Below are positions 54,079 to 63,430 of a stretch of 64,000 bases of DNA, piece by piece. The notes beneath the pieces were generated by a model that saw only the letters and a list, made by a program, of their open reading frames with translations, ran no database searches and was not told where the DNA came from. Both the position numbers and the translations under genes were made by a program. Origin of the DNA: Pedobacter aquae (lineage in GTDB: Bacteria > Bacteroidota > Bacteroidia > Sphingobacteriales > Sphingobacteriaceae). Every line of letters starts with the position of its first letter. The stretch's first letter is position 1. Where the stretch lies: positions 1,860,001 to 1,924,000 of the forward strand of contig NZ_CP043329.1 of assembly GCF_008195825.1 (NCBI RefSeq). Direction: 5' to 3'.

Positions 54079-55218
54079 CTACTTTAACGCCTCTTTTAAA
54101 TCTTCCAGTAAATCTTCAATATCTTCTACGCCAACGCTTAATCTTAATAAATTATCAGTAACACCAACTTTTTCACGTTCCTCTCTTGGGATAGAGCCAT
54201 GCGTCATAGTTGCAGGATGATTAATTAAAGATTCTACTCCGCCAAGAGACTCTGCCAAAGAAAACACTTTGAAGGAAGAGGCTATTCTGAAAGTTTCTTG
54301 TAAATCGGCACCTTTTAAAACTATAGAAATCATCCCACCAAATCCTCTCATTTGCTTTTTAGCAATATCATGATTAGGATGATCCTGAAAACCTGGCCAA
54401 TAAATTTTTTCTACTTTAGGATGGTTTTTCAAGAATTGAGCAACAAGAGCTCCGTTTTCGCAATGCGCTTTCATGCGAAGATGCAAGGTTTTAATCCCTC
54501 TTAAAGCTAAAAAGGCATCTTGCGGACCAGGTGTTGCACCACAAGAATTGTAGATAAACCATAATTTCTTATACAAATCTTCATCGTTTACTACTAAAGC
54601 GCCCATCACAACATCAGAATGCCCTGCAATGTATTTGGTAACCGAGTGCATCACGATATCTGCACCTAAATCTAAAGGATTTTGTAAATATGGCGATGCA
54701 AAAGTATTATCAACCGTTAGCAATAACTGATGCGCTTTAGCAATTTTGGCACAAGCCTCAATATCAATAATTTGCATAGTTGGATTGGTAGGCGTTTCTA
54801 TCCAAATTTGCTTGGTATTGGCATTGATATAAGGCAGCATATTATCCGGATTTGACAAATCCAGAAAATGAAATTTGATACCATAATTGGCAAATATTTT
54901 CGTAAAGATGCGGTAAGAACCACCATATAAATCATTCCCGGTGATAACCTCATCACCAGGCTTTAGTAGTTTCATAACGGCATCTGTAGCACCCATGCCG
55001 CTAGAAAATGCTAAACCAAATTTTCCATTTTCTATCGCCGCAAGGCAATCTTCTAAAGCTTTACGAGTAGGATTTGTACCTCTAGAATATTCGTAGCCCT
55101 TATGTTCTCCAGGAGATTTCTGCCAGTAAGTAGAAGTCTGATAAATAGGAGTCATCACAGCCCCGGTTGTTGGGTCGGGTTCTTGTCCTGCATGTATAGC
55201 TTTAGTTGCAAATTTCAT
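54079..55218 (-). CDS. Cystathionine gamma-synthase/lyase family PLP enzyme
   Basis: The 379-residue enzyme belongs to the Cys/Met metabolism PLP family. Signatures: TKAIHAGQEPDPTTGAVMTPIYQTST, YEYSRGTNPTRKALE, SSGMGATDAVM, VDNTFASPYLQNP, the PLP-lysine motif HSVTKYIAGHSDVVMG, and ESLINHPATMTHGSIP. The sequence is compatible with cystathionine gamma-synthase (methionine) or a beta/gamma-lyase; sequence alone does not decide. It is followed by the TIGR02757 gene. Confidence 0.9.
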   Translation of the reverse strand: MKFATKAIHAGQEPDPTTGAVMTPIYQTSTYWQKSPGEHKGYEYSRGTNPTRKALEDCLAAIENGKFGLAFSSGMGATDAVMKLLKPGDEVITGNDLYGGSYRIFTKIFANYGIKFHFLDLSNPDNMLPYINANTKQIWIETPTNPTMQIIDIEACAKIAKAHQLLLTVDNTFASPYLQNPLDLGADIVMHSVTKYIAGHSDVVMGALVVNDEDLYKKLWFIYNSCGATPGPQDAFLALRGIKTLHLRMKAHCENGALVAQFLKNHPKVEKIYWPGFQDHPNHDIAKKQMRGFGGMISIVLKGADLQETFRIASSFKVFSLAESLGGVESLINHPATMTHGSIPREEREKVGVTDNLLRLSVGVEDIEDLLEDLKEALK

Positions 55219-55282
55219 AAAAACACCATTTTAAAATTTTCCTACTTCCAACTCACCATCTGCTACTTACTCATTACCATTA

Positions 55283-56755
55283 TTAATAAGCTCTCGCAAA
55301 TAATACTCGTTGGCTTGATGGTTTTCCAGTTACCATACAAAGGCCTTCTTCCTGTTCGTTATTTAAAGGAATACATCTGATAGTAGCTTTTGTTTCTTCT
55401 TTAATTTTGGCTTCGGTTTCAGAAGTTCCATCCCAATGTGCGGCAATAAAGCCGGGTGTTTCATCTAAAGCCTTTTTAAAATCATCGTAAGAATCTACTT
55501 TTCTGGTATTCTCTGTTCTAAACTGTAAAGCCTTGTTATAAATACTTTCTTGAATTTCTTCCAGTAAAAGTTCTATTCTGTTGGCTATGCCATCTCTTGA
55601 TACCGTTTCTTTTGTTTTGGTATCTCTTCTAGCAAGCTCAACGGTATTATTCTCTAAATCTCTACCTCCCATGGCTAAACGTACAGGTACACCTTTTAGT
55701 TCATATTCTGCAAATTTAAAGCCTGGTCTTTGTGTATCACGGTCATCATATTTAACAGAAATACCCTTTTGCTTTAAATCTTTGATGATAACATCAACAG
55801 CTTCAGAAATTTTAGCCAACTCTTCTTCTCCTTTGTAGATAGGTACTATCACCACTTGTATTGGAGCCAATTTTGGAGGTAATACCAATCCGCTATCATC
55901 AGAATGGGCCATAATTAAAGCGCCCATTAAACGGGTAGAAACGCCCCATGAAGTTGCCCAAACAAACTCTTGTTTACCTTCTTTACTGGTAAATTTTACA
56001 TCAAAAGCTTTGGCGAAATTTTGCCCCAAAAAATGCGAAGTTCCAGCTTGTAAAGCTTTACCATCTTGCATTAAAGCTTCAATACAATAGGTGTCTAAAG
56101 CTCCTGCAAAACGCTCATTAGCGGTTTTCTTACCTTTTACTACGGGTAAAGCCATCCAGTTTTCTGCAAAATCTGCATACACATCAAGCATTTGCTCGGT
56201 TTCTGCAATAGCTTCTTCTGCGGTTGCATGCGCTGTATGGCCTTCCTGCCATAAAAACTCTGCAGTGCGTAAAAATAAACGTGTACGCATTTCCCAACGT
56301 ACCACATTAGCCCATTGGTTTACTAAAATTGGCAAATCTCGGTAAGACTGTATCCAACCTTTATAAGTATTCCAGATAATGGTTTCTGATGTTGGCCTAA
56401 CGATTAATTCTTCCTCAAGTTTGGCATCTTCATCAACAATGATATTGCCGTTTCCATCATTTTTTAATCGATAATGTGTAACCACGGCACACTCAGTTGC
56501 AAAACCATCTACGTGAGATGCTTCTTTAGAAAAAAATGACTTAGGGATGAATAAAGGAAAATAAGCGTTGCTGTGGCCAGTTTCTTTAAATTTCTGATCC
56601 AAAACAGCCTGCATTTTCTCCCAAATAGAGTATCCATAGGGCTTAATCACCATACAACCTCTAACGGCAGAGTGTTCTGCAAGGTCGGCCTTTGCTACTA
56701 ATTCGTTATACCATTGTGAATAGTCTTGTGATCTGCTTGTTAATCCTTTACTCAT
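55283..56755 (-). CDS. proS: Prolyl-tRNA synthetase, archaeal/eukaryotic-like short form
   Basis: The 490-residue class II synthetase charges tRNA-Pro. It begins [19 protein letters not shown] and has [38 protein letters not shown] (motif 2), [46 protein letters not shown] (motif 3) and the C-terminal zinc-like extension with [12 protein letters not shown]. The bacterial INS editing domain is absent. I chose 56755; the longer reading from 56806 adds an unlikely lead. Confidence 0.94.
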   Translation of the reverse strand: MSKGLTSRSQDYSQWYNELVAKADLAEHSAVRGCMVIKPYGYSIWEKMQAVLDQKFKETGHSNAYFPLFIPKSFFSKEASHVDGFATECAVVTHYRLKNDGNGNIIVDEDAKLEEELIVRPTSETIIWNTYKGWIQSYRDLPILVNQWANVVRWEMRTRLFLRTAEFLWQEGHTAHATAEEAIAETEQMLDVYADFAENWMALPVVKGKKTANERFAGALDTYCIEALMQDGKALQAGTSHFLGQNFAKAFDVKFTSKEGKQEFVWATSWGVSTRLMGALIMAHSDDSGLVLPPKLAPIQVVIVPIYKGEEELAKISEAVDVIIKDLKQKGISVKYDDRDTQRPGFKFAEYELKGVPVRLAMGGRDLENNTVELARRDTKTKETVSRDGIANRIELLLEEIQESIYNKALQFRTENTRKVDSYDDFKKALDETPGFIAAHWDGTSETEAKIKEETKATIRCIPLNNEQEEGLCMVTGKPSSQRVLFARAY

Positions 56756-56928
56756 GAGCTGATATGGAATAATTTTTGTACTTTTAATATTGATTCTAGT
56801 GCTCAAAGTTATAAAAATATTACACTTATAATTTTAGGTTTGATGCAACCAATTGTAATATTTTACGTCTTATAAACGTATGTTATTGTTAGACCAGAAT
56901 TGTCTTTAAGACCTTAAAAATATACAAC

Positions 56929-57965
56929 ATGAAAAATAGAGTTATTATATCGGTAATTAGTGGGGGATTGCTCTAATTCTAGGTGGTTGTGCTACCGGCA
57001 ATATCGCTACACAAACGGCTTTGTACGATGATGTTTACAACTCGGAAGTAGAAGCCAGAGCTTTGACATTTACGCCAAGGCCAGCAGCTAATGCTAACAA
57101 CCATAGTTATGATTATTCTACTGATAATTATGCTTATGAAGAAGAAGCTGCACCTCGTTTGGATATAGAAAACCGTAACGATTACAATTGGAGAGACCAT
57201 TATTACAATAACAACCTTGCATTTGACCCATTTTTTGACCCTGCATTTTCTATGGGTTCTATGGGTTGGAATAATTGGGGTTGGAATAGCTGGAACAGAC
57301 CAGGTTTTGGTTTCAATTTAGGATGGAACAACTGGGGTTGGAATAATTGGAACTTAGGCTGGAATAATTGGGGATGGAACAATTGGGGTTGGAATAATTG
57401 GGCTTATAACCCTTGGTACAGTCCTTTAGGTTCTCCTTATTGGGGCATATATTCTTTCAATAACCCTTGGGGTGGCGGTTGGATTGGCAATGGCGGCTTA
57501 TGGGGTGGCGGAGGATTTTTTCCGGGTGGAGGTGTCATCACCAGACCTAACAGCCCAAGGCCTTCCAGAGGAAGCGTTGCAACAAGACCTATTGATGCTG
57601 ATGGAAGTAGCGTAAGCAGAATCCCTCGTCCAACAGGTCCGGTGAGTACAACTAGACCAGGAACGTCATCAAGACCTACAAGAGATAGCTATGGAGATTA
57701 TAGCAGACCAGCAACTTCTAGTACAAGACCATCTTCTAATGGAGGTTCATCTAGCCCATCAGGAAATAGTAGACCAACAAGATCCGAAGCACAACAAAGT
57801 AGGCCTTCACGTACAGAAAGCAGCAGGCCATCTCGTACAGAAAGACCAAGTTATTCTCCTTCTCCAAGCTATAGCCCACCTTCAAATAGTGGTGGCAGTT
57901 CTGGCGGTAGTAGCAGAGGTTCTTCTGGAGGCCGCAGTTCTGGTGGTGGCAGACCATCAAGATAA
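56929..57965 (+). CDS. Trp/Asn/Gly-repeat lipoprotein, frame broken near the start
   Basis: The frame from ATG 56929 stops after 15 codons; with a sixth G in the G5 run at 56962-56966 it reads MKNRVIISVISGGIALILGGCATGN, a lipoprotein signal with lipobox LGGC, and continues to 57965 (about 345 residues). The middle repeats WNNWGWN/NLGWNNWGWNNW units at about 82-135, and the last third is a Ser/Pro/Arg-rich tail (RPSRTESSRPSRTERPSY...) with a Gly/Ser end. Low-complexity, probably exported and surface-exposed; function unknown. Confidence 0.75.
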
Positions 57966-57981
57966 TTTTATCATAATTTTT

Positions 57982-58051
57982 TGTCAAATTGAGCGGAGTC
58001 GAAATATTGTTTTACGTCCTTTTAAAGGCTTCGACTCCGCTCAGCCTGACA
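57982..58051. repeat. REP-like inverted repeat, Bacteroidetes TCCGCTCA type
   Basis: TGAGCGGAGTCGAA (57990-58003) and TTCGACTCCGCTCA (58030-58043) are perfect complements; TGTCA and TGACA pair outside them. I recall this TGACA-GGCTGAGCGGAGTCGAA element as dispersed in Bacteroidetes genomes. Between two rightward genes it may act as a terminator or stabiliser. Only one copy is in this window. Confidence 0.7.
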
Positions 58052-58152
58052 CTAAAAAAATGTGTTGATAAAGTTCAATTTATAAAAGATATACTTTATT
58101 AAATATCAGTGGTTGAAACTTAATACCTCTGATGATTATCCTTACAAAAAAC

Positions 58153-59643
58153 ATGAAATTAAAAATATTTGCTCTTACAACTTTTATAGTAGGTGCGGTT
58201 TCAAGTGTTTCTGCACAATACACTGCTGACGCATTAAAATTCTCTGGAACAGAAAATAGTGTTACTGCTAGGTTTGGAGGTTTAGGTGGCCCACATACTT
58301 CTTTAGGTGGAGATTTAAGTTCTCTTTATGGTAACCCAGCAGGTTTGGGCATGTTTAGTAGTTCTGAATTTAGCTTTACCCCTGGCTATGTTAATTCATC
58401 AAATAAAACCACTTATTTAGGCCAAAACTCAGAATCTTCTTTAGGCAACCTAAATATCAATAATTTAGGCGTTGTGTTTCATAGTCCAACATACAGAACA
58501 GGCGATTTAAAAAAAGGCCTTGTATCCATAAACTTTGGTATAGGCTATCAAAAAAACAACTTTTTTAGAAATGAAATTTCTTTTGATGGTGTTACCAATA
58601 ATGCTAATGGATTGGGAAATTATTTTGCTTACCTAGGTAATACAGACATAAATCCAGATAATAATCAACCTTATCCTCCTAATCAAATTTTTGATAATTT
58701 GGTATTTGCAGCGCATGAGGGCTTTTTAATAGATTACAATACTGATGCCAACGAGTCTTTTTATTCTTCTAATACTCGAGCTAATGCAAATCAGGTAGTT
58801 TCGTACGATAGAAAAGGCGGGCAATCTAATGTTGATTTCTCTTTAGGAATGAATTTTAGCAATAAATTTTATCTGGGCTTTGGATTAGGCTTAGCATCTA
58901 TAAATTATCGTTCAGAAGAATTGTTAAATGAACAAGGTTTAAATTTTGTTGATAACGTAAACTATAATGCCAATTTCACTAAGAGTTTTGATACTAGAGG
59001 TTCTGGCGTAAACTTCAAAATAGGTGCTATTTTAAAACCTGTTAAAGAAATTAGGCTGGGATTATCTTTAGAAACACCTACTTATTATTCTATTGATGAT
59101 GATTATTATGAAGAACTTTCTTTAAGAGACCCTGATAACAGGCTGATTACTGATAATAACTCTTCACCTTTTTCTTATCGTTTAAACACGCCTTTAAAAT
59201 TGAACGGAGGTATTTCCTTCTTTATAGGCAATAAAGGTTTTATCAGTGCCGATATTAATTATCAGGATTTTTCTACTATAAAATTTAGGTCTGATGAAAA
59301 TGCTTTAAACATCAATACCAATAGGCAGATTACTTCTACCTATCAAGAAAGTATCAATGTGGGTTTAGGCGCCGAGTTTAAGGTTACCAATAGCGTAGCT
59401 TTAAGAGCTGGCTATAGAAATTTAGGAAGTCCTTATCAGGATATTGACTTTAAAGCTCATAGATATACCGGAGGAATTGGCTATCGTTTTGGTTCTTACA
59501 CATTAGATTTTGCGTTACAGCACCAACAAAATAGCGCCTTATCTACCTCATTTTATACTTTTGATAATCCACAAGTTACTCCGTTTGCTAATACTAAGAC
59601 TAACGTAACGGCGGTAAGTATAACTTTTGGAGCTAGATTTTAG
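58153..59643 (+). CDS. OmpP1/FadL-type outer-membrane protein
   Basis: With start at 58153 (MKLKIFALTTFIVGAVSSVS, cleavage near SAQ) the protein has 496 residues. It has the FadL/OmpP1-like N-terminal signature (TARFGGLGGPHTSLGGDLSSLYGNPAGLGMF), strands through the barrel (LGFGLGLASINYRSEEL, INVGLGAEFKVTNSVALRAGYRN), and ends FGARF. FadL-like barrels carry hydrophobic compounds across the outer membrane; the substrate is unknown. Upstream codons from 58132 are not signal-like. Confidence 0.85.
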   Translation: MKLKIFALTTFIVGAVSSVSAQYTADALKFSGTENSVTARFGGLGGPHTSLGGDLSSLYGNPAGLGMFSSSEFSFTPGYVNSSNKTTYLGQNSESSLGNLNINNLGVVFHSPTYRTGDLKKGLVSINFGIGYQKNNFFRNEISFDGVTNNANGLGNYFAYLGNTDINPDNNQPYPPNQIFDNLVFAAHEGFLIDYNTDANESFYSSNTRANANQVVSYDRKGGQSNVDFSLGMNFSNKFYLGFGLGLASINYRSEELLNEQGLNFVDNVNYNANFTKSFDTRGSGVNFKIGAILKPVKEIRLGLSLETPTYYSIDDDYYEELSLRDPDNRLITDNNSSPFSYRLNTPLKLNGGISFFIGNKGFISADINYQDFSTIKFRSDENALNINTNRQITSTYQESINVGLGAEFKVTNSVALRAGYRNLGSPYQDIDFKAHRYTGGIGYRFGSYTLDFALQHQQNSALSTSFYTFDNPQVTPFANTKTNVTAVSITFGARF

Positions 59644-59660
59644 ATATCTCTAAAAGTCAT

Positions 59661-59699
59661 AAAAAAGCCTTAAATGCATCATGCATTTAAGGCTTTTTT
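59661..59699 (+). terminator. Terminator of the OmpP1/FadL-type gene
   Basis: AAAAAAGCCTTAAATGCAT and ATGCATTTAAGGCTTTTTT are near-perfect complements with a T run. It lies 18 bases after the stop. Confidence 0.85.
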
Positions 59700-59777
59700 A
59701 TGCTGGAATCTTAAACAATAACTCATTTTTCGCAACTATATTATGTCTTAAAAAGATATGAAGAGTTTAGTTTATTA

Positions 59778-60056
59778 CTATTTATCTTCATAATGTCCCC
59801 AAAAAGCAAGAACTAAAACGATTACCTTATCATCCATTATCTTATAAACTAAGCGATGTTTATCTGTAATTCTACGAGACCAAACTATAGACTTAAAGTA
59901 TTTTAATTTTTCAGGTTTGCCTGTTCCTTTTGTAGGATGTTCTCGTAATTCATTTAAAAGCCTATCAATCTTTGTAAGAACTTTTCTATCACCTGCTTTT
60001 TTATGTCTTTCAATATCTAAAATAGCTTCATCGGTTAGTTCTATGGTATAACTCAT
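59778..60056 (-). CDS. YoeB/Txe family toxin
   Basis: The 92-residue protein is a RelE-superfamily mRNA interferase of the YoeB group: TDEAILDIERHKKAGDRKVLTKIDRLLNEL, GTGKPEKLKYFKSIVWSRRITDKHRLVYKI and WGHYEDK at the C-terminus, where the group has catalytic His and Tyr. Such toxins cut mRNA at the ribosome when the antitoxin is lost. Its start overlaps the antitoxin stop by four bases. Confidence 0.9.
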   Translation of the reverse strand: MSYTIELTDEAILDIERHKKAGDRKVLTKIDRLLNELREHPTKGTGKPEKLKYFKSIVWSRRITDKHRLVYKIMDDKVIVLVLAFWGHYEDK

Positions 60057-60277
60057 AAACCTAAAAACTTCTTTTGCTCTTCTTTAGCTATCCTTTTTAT
60101 TTTTCCTAGATCTGCTTGCTCAATTGATTTGTCTATTTTAGCGGTAAATTCATCTTTACTTAACAAAGTTTTATCCTCTAATTTTACTACTTCAAAACGG
60201 ACTTTCATTTCTTCCAATAAGGATTCAAGTAAAGATTTCTGCTTATCATTTTTAGGATATATGGTAATGCTGTCCAT
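60053..60277 (-). CDS. Antitoxin partner of the YoeB-type toxin
   Basis: The 74-residue protein precedes and overlaps the toxin by four bases, the standard order for this class. The N-terminus (MDSITIYPKNDKQKSLLESLLEEMKV) resembles DUF2683-type antitoxins; the C-terminus (IEQADLGKIKRIAKEEQKKFLGL) is basic and probably clamps the toxin. The DNA-binding part is short, and autoregulation is inferred. Confidence 0.85.
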   Translation of the reverse strand: MDSITIYPKNDKQKSLLESLLEEMKVRFEVVKLEDKTLLSKDEFTAKIDKSIEQADLGKIKRIAKEEQKKFLGL

Positions 60278-60399
60278 TTTCTTATTTTTAAGATGATATA
60301 CAAAATTAATAAAAGTATTACGTAATATACTAAAATGAATTTTCCAAATTTTACTTCTTAATTGAAATTAGCCAATCAAAAATCCATTAAAAAAAGCAA

Positions 60400-61374
60400 T
60401 TATTTCTTCACTACAAGCTCTCTTAACTCGCTATTAGGGTGATATTGATGATTACCTTCATGAAAGGCTAAGATAAGTGTCTTGCCTGGCCCCACAATAT
60501 GTACTTTACCTTCTGGTGTAATGGTTGCAACGGTTAAATCAGAACTTCTGTAAATTAAGGGAAGTTTGGCACTAGAGCTAGCTCCTGCATCAAAATCAGC
60601 ATCTCCTAGTTTTTTAACTGCTAAAGGCGGATAATTGATTTTTTGCTCTTGCTTATCGTACATCTTACCACCTTTATCTTTAAAATGTTGTACGTTACGC
60701 CATATCACTTTAGGACTCTCATGGCCATCCCTTACCGTACCATAAACACCATATTTATGATAATTCCCATTAAAATTATTGATAGCTTTTTCGTTATCTG
60801 CCAACTCAAAAACTTTCTCATCATTTAAATAGACCATAAATTTATTACCCACATCTTCTTGCAGGTGTATCACATTTACCTTTATCTCTTTCCCGTAAAT
60901 ATTATCCATCACTTTAACTCTAGTTGATGAACCACAATTAATGGTTAAGCTTCCGTTATCTTCATGAAAACCTCTTAGCATAAATTGCGTTGCACCTTCA
61001 TGACTTCCCCAAATCTGCATTAAGCATTCGTCATCTAAAGGTTTAAAAATGGTTACATAACCTTCAAACTGGCGAGCACCATATTCATACTCGTTTATCA
61101 ACCTAATTTCTGCCCGGTTAGATTTCTTATCATACAATTGGAATGTTTCTGTCTTATCTTTAGGGTTATAAGTGTAACTGGCGTTTTTACCCACCGATGT
61201 ATGTAGCTCTTGATGCGCTGTCCAATCGTACATCATGTGTTTGCCAACCTCGTTACAGAGGTGTATTTTCTTTTTAGGATGATAGTTTTCCCAAGTAATA
61301 CTACTTACAGGAATTTGAGCCATCAATTGAGATGATATAAATACCACCACAGTAGTTAATTTTAATTTTAGCAT
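60400..61374 (-). CDS. PL7-like secreted jelly-roll protein with an altered catalytic motif
   Basis: The 324-residue protein has a signal peptide (cleavage near LMAQ). The core resembles polysaccharide lyase family 7/alginate-lyase-like folds: NRAEIRLINEYEYGARQFEG (the R-x-E-x-R strand) and YHKYGVYGTVRD (the Y-x-K-x-G-x-Y strand). The usual QIH motif reads QIWGSHEG, lacking the catalytic His at that place. The C-terminal 75 residues look like an Ig-like domain (DFDAGASSSAKLPLIYRSSD). It may bind, not cleave, polysaccharide. Confidence 0.6.
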   Translation of the reverse strand: MLKLKLTTVVVFISSQLMAQIPVSSITWENYHPKKKIHLCNEVGKHMMYDWTAHQELHTSVGKNASYTYNPKDKTETFQLYDKKSNRAEIRLINEYEYGARQFEGYVTIFKPLDDECLMQIWGSHEGATQFMLRGFHEDNGSLTINCGSSTRVKVMDNIYGKEIKVNVIHLQEDVGNKFMVYLNDEKVFELADNEKAINNFNGNYHKYGVYGTVRDGHESPKVIWRNVQHFKDKGGKMYDKQEQKINYPPLAVKKLGDADFDAGASSSAKLPLIYRSSDLTVATITPEGKVHIVGPGKTLILAFHEGNHQYHPNSELRELVVKK

Positions 61375-61504
61375 GATTTAGCTTATAAAGGTTTATTGGT
61401 CTTAACCCAAATATCAAAATTAAAAAGAATGAAAAACTACTGCATATTAGCAGATTCATCATTCAAATTAGCGTTAAAAAATTATGATAAACCGTTTTTT
61501 AATC

Positions 61505-61538
61505 AAAAAAAGGCACCTACTCAAGCAGATACCTTTTT
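61505..61538 (-). terminator. Terminator of dps
   Basis: On the minus strand AAAAAGGTATCTGC pairs with GTAGGTGCCTTTTT through several G-U pairs, with a T run after. It is 20 bases beyond the dps stop. Confidence 0.7.
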
Positions 61539-61557
61539 AAATCATCAATGAAGAAAT

Positions 61558-62040
61558 TTATTTATTTCCGTTGTATGCTCTCAACATCCAACTGGTTTTT
61601 TCTTGAAACTTCATAAAACCTGTAATCATATCGGCAGTACCTTCATCATTCGCATTTTCTGAGGCATTTTCGATGATTTCTCTTTCTAAATCAATAAGGG
61701 TTTTATAATCTTGCAATACAGCATCAACCATTTGCGCTGGCGCTAAACCTTCTGTTTGTATTTCTTTAATTTGAGCAACTTCTACATAACTTTTAAAAGT
61801 ACTGTAAGGAGATTTGCCTAAAGTTAATACACGTTCTGCAAGTTCATCAATGGTGAGTTGGGCGTTATTGTATAATTCTTCAAATTTCACATGTAGCGTA
61901 AAAAAATCATTCCCTCTAACATTCCAATGGCAGCCTCTAAGCTTTTGATAATGAACTTGATAATTAGCTAATAAATCATTCAGTTGGTCTACTAATGCTA
62001 CTACTTTTTTGTCGTTTAATCCTATTTTGTTTGTTGCCAT
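61558..62040 (-). CDS. dps: Dps family ferritin-like protein
   Basis: The 160-residue protein forms dodecamers that oxidise and store iron and shield DNA. The ferroxidase-site pattern is present: NYQVHYQKLRGCHWNVRGNDFFTLHVKFEELYNNAQLTIDELAERV with the His, Asp and Glu ligands. It lacks the Lys-rich N-terminal tail of E. coli Dps, so DNA binding is uncertain. It starts 32 bases after the nfeD gene on the same strand. Confidence 0.93.
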   Translation of the reverse strand: MATNKIGLNDKKVVALVDQLNDLLANYQVHYQKLRGCHWNVRGNDFFTLHVKFEELYNNAQLTIDELAERVLTLGKSPYSTFKSYVEVAQIKEIQTEGLAPAQMVDAVLQDYKTLIDLEREIIENASENANDEGTADMITGFMKFQEKTSWMLRAYNGNK

Positions 62041-62072
62041 AATCTATAAGTATGATTTAAATTAAAAGGTAA

Positions 62073-63404
62073 TTAGCTATCAGATTTTCTAACTACCAGA
62101 TTATAATTTTCAATCTTACTTACAACAATATTCGTTCCGTTCTCAATAAAACCATCATTAGAAACAGCATCGTACCAATTCCCATCTATTTCTATTTTAC
62201 CTGATGGACGTAAATCGGTTTTAGCAAAACCAGTTTTACCAATAAAAGTGGTTTCTGGTTTCCTTACCTGATAGCCTTGTGTTGCCTGTTGCTCATCCTC
62301 TAAAACTAATCTTTTAAACATTTTAGATTTCAGGATATTGCCACCAAAGAAAGCACCAACTACAACTGCCCCAATCATAGAGAGGAGAACCAGCAAGAAA
62401 GAATTGGTTAAACGCTCACCACTGGTGACGCTAAAATCAAAGAAATCATTCAAAATAAGGCTAAAGGCCAATCCGCTTATAATCATCACAATGCCTAAAA
62501 TACCAAAAATTCCAAAGCCGGGGATAAGAAATATTTCTAACACCAATAAAGCTATCCCCACAATAAATAATAGAATCTCCCAGTTATCTGCTAAACCTTC
62601 TAAATATAGAGGAGCGAAAAATAATAAAGCCGCTACAACAGAAACAAGCAAGGCAAAACCAATTCCGGGTGCTTGTAACTCAAAATAAATTCCTCCAATA
62701 ATTAATAAAATTAAAATACCACTTACAGCCGGGTTGATTAAAAAGCCTATAATATTGTCTATTAAAGTAGGTTGATAAACTTCCAAATCGTAAGACTTTA
62801 AACCTTCTTTGGCTAGTAATTCTTTTATAGAGCTAGCTTCTGCATCGCAAAAACCATTAGCAATAGCTTCTGAAGTGGTAAAAGTGAGTACCTTACCTTT
62901 GGGTTTAATATTAGGTATTTCTAAATCCGGATCAACAAAACCTTCTGCTATTTTAGGGTTTCTACCTTTGCTTTCTGCCGTAGTACGCATTAAGCCACGC
63001 ATATAAGATTGATATTTCTCTGGTAGCACCTCGCCTTCTGCGTTTACAACACTTGCTGCGCCAATACTTGCTCCTTTGTGCATATAAATTTTATCGCAAG
63101 CTATAGCAATTAAAGCACCGGCTGATGCTGCATTGTTATCTATAAAAACAACAGTTTTCATGGGTGCGGTTAAAATAGCAGAGCGTATAGAATCTGCATA
63201 ATCTAGCATGCCGCCAAAGGTATTCATGTGTATCAATAAAACATCGGCTTTTTGTTGTTTCGCATTTTCTATAGCTATTCTAGTTGTACGCCAAGCAGCC
63301 GGATTTATTTCTTGCTTTAAGTTAAACTGATAAACTTTTGGCTGCGCCATTGCAAATTGACTGCCTATAAACACACTTATGAACAAGTAAAAGATATGCT
63401 TCAT
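62073..63404 (-). CDS. NfeD-type membrane-bound ClpP-class serine protease
   Basis: The 443-residue protein has a signal peptide, a ClpP-class (SDH) protease domain (LIHMNTFGGMLDYADSIRSA, VFIDNNAASAGALIAIACDKIYMHKGASIGAASVV with nucleophile Ser in ASAGA), then five membrane helices around 215-340 and a C-terminal OB-fold NfeD domain (TFIGKTGFAKTDLRPSGKIEIDGNWYDAVSNDGFIENG). This full-length NfeD form is associated with membrane-protein quality control, often beside a stomatin gene, which is not seen here. Confidence 0.93.
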   Translation of the reverse strand: MKHIFYLFISVFIGSQFAMAQPKVYQFNLKQEINPAAWRTTRIAIENAKQQKADVLLIHMNTFGGMLDYADSIRSAILTAPMKTVVFIDNNAASAGALIAIACDKIYMHKGASIGAASVVNAEGEVLPEKYQSYMRGLMRTTAESKGRNPKIAEGFVDPDLEIPNIKPKGKVLTFTTSEAIANGFCDAEASSIKELLAKEGLKSYDLEVYQPTLIDNIIGFLINPAVSGILILLIIGGIYFELQAPGIGFALLVSVVAALLFFAPLYLEGLADNWEILLFIVGIALLVLEIFLIPGFGIFGILGIVMIISGLAFSLILNDFFDFSVTSGERLTNSFLLVLLSMIGAVVVGAFFGGNILKSKMFKRLVLEDEQQATQGYQVRKPETTFIGKTGFAKTDLRPSGKIEIDGNWYDAVSNDGFIENGTNIVVSKIENYNLVVRKSDS

Positions 63405-63430
63405 GATATTAATTTCTATTTTTGATTAAG

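Noticed and set aside
56756-56806. 17-codon N-terminal extension of proS
   Set aside because: The short leader ([16 protein letters not shown]) is not found in the family style; [16 protein letters not shown] is the expected beginning.
57691-58068. Alternative 125-codon frame overlapping the repeat lipoprotein tail
   Set aside because: It is an out-of-frame shadow of the Ser/Pro-rich repeats and has no start context or family features.
59778-60277. Toxin-antitoxin pair as part of a phage-defence island
   Set aside because: There are no further defence genes, integrases or tRNA-associated attachment repeats around it; it looks like a solitary YoeB-type module.
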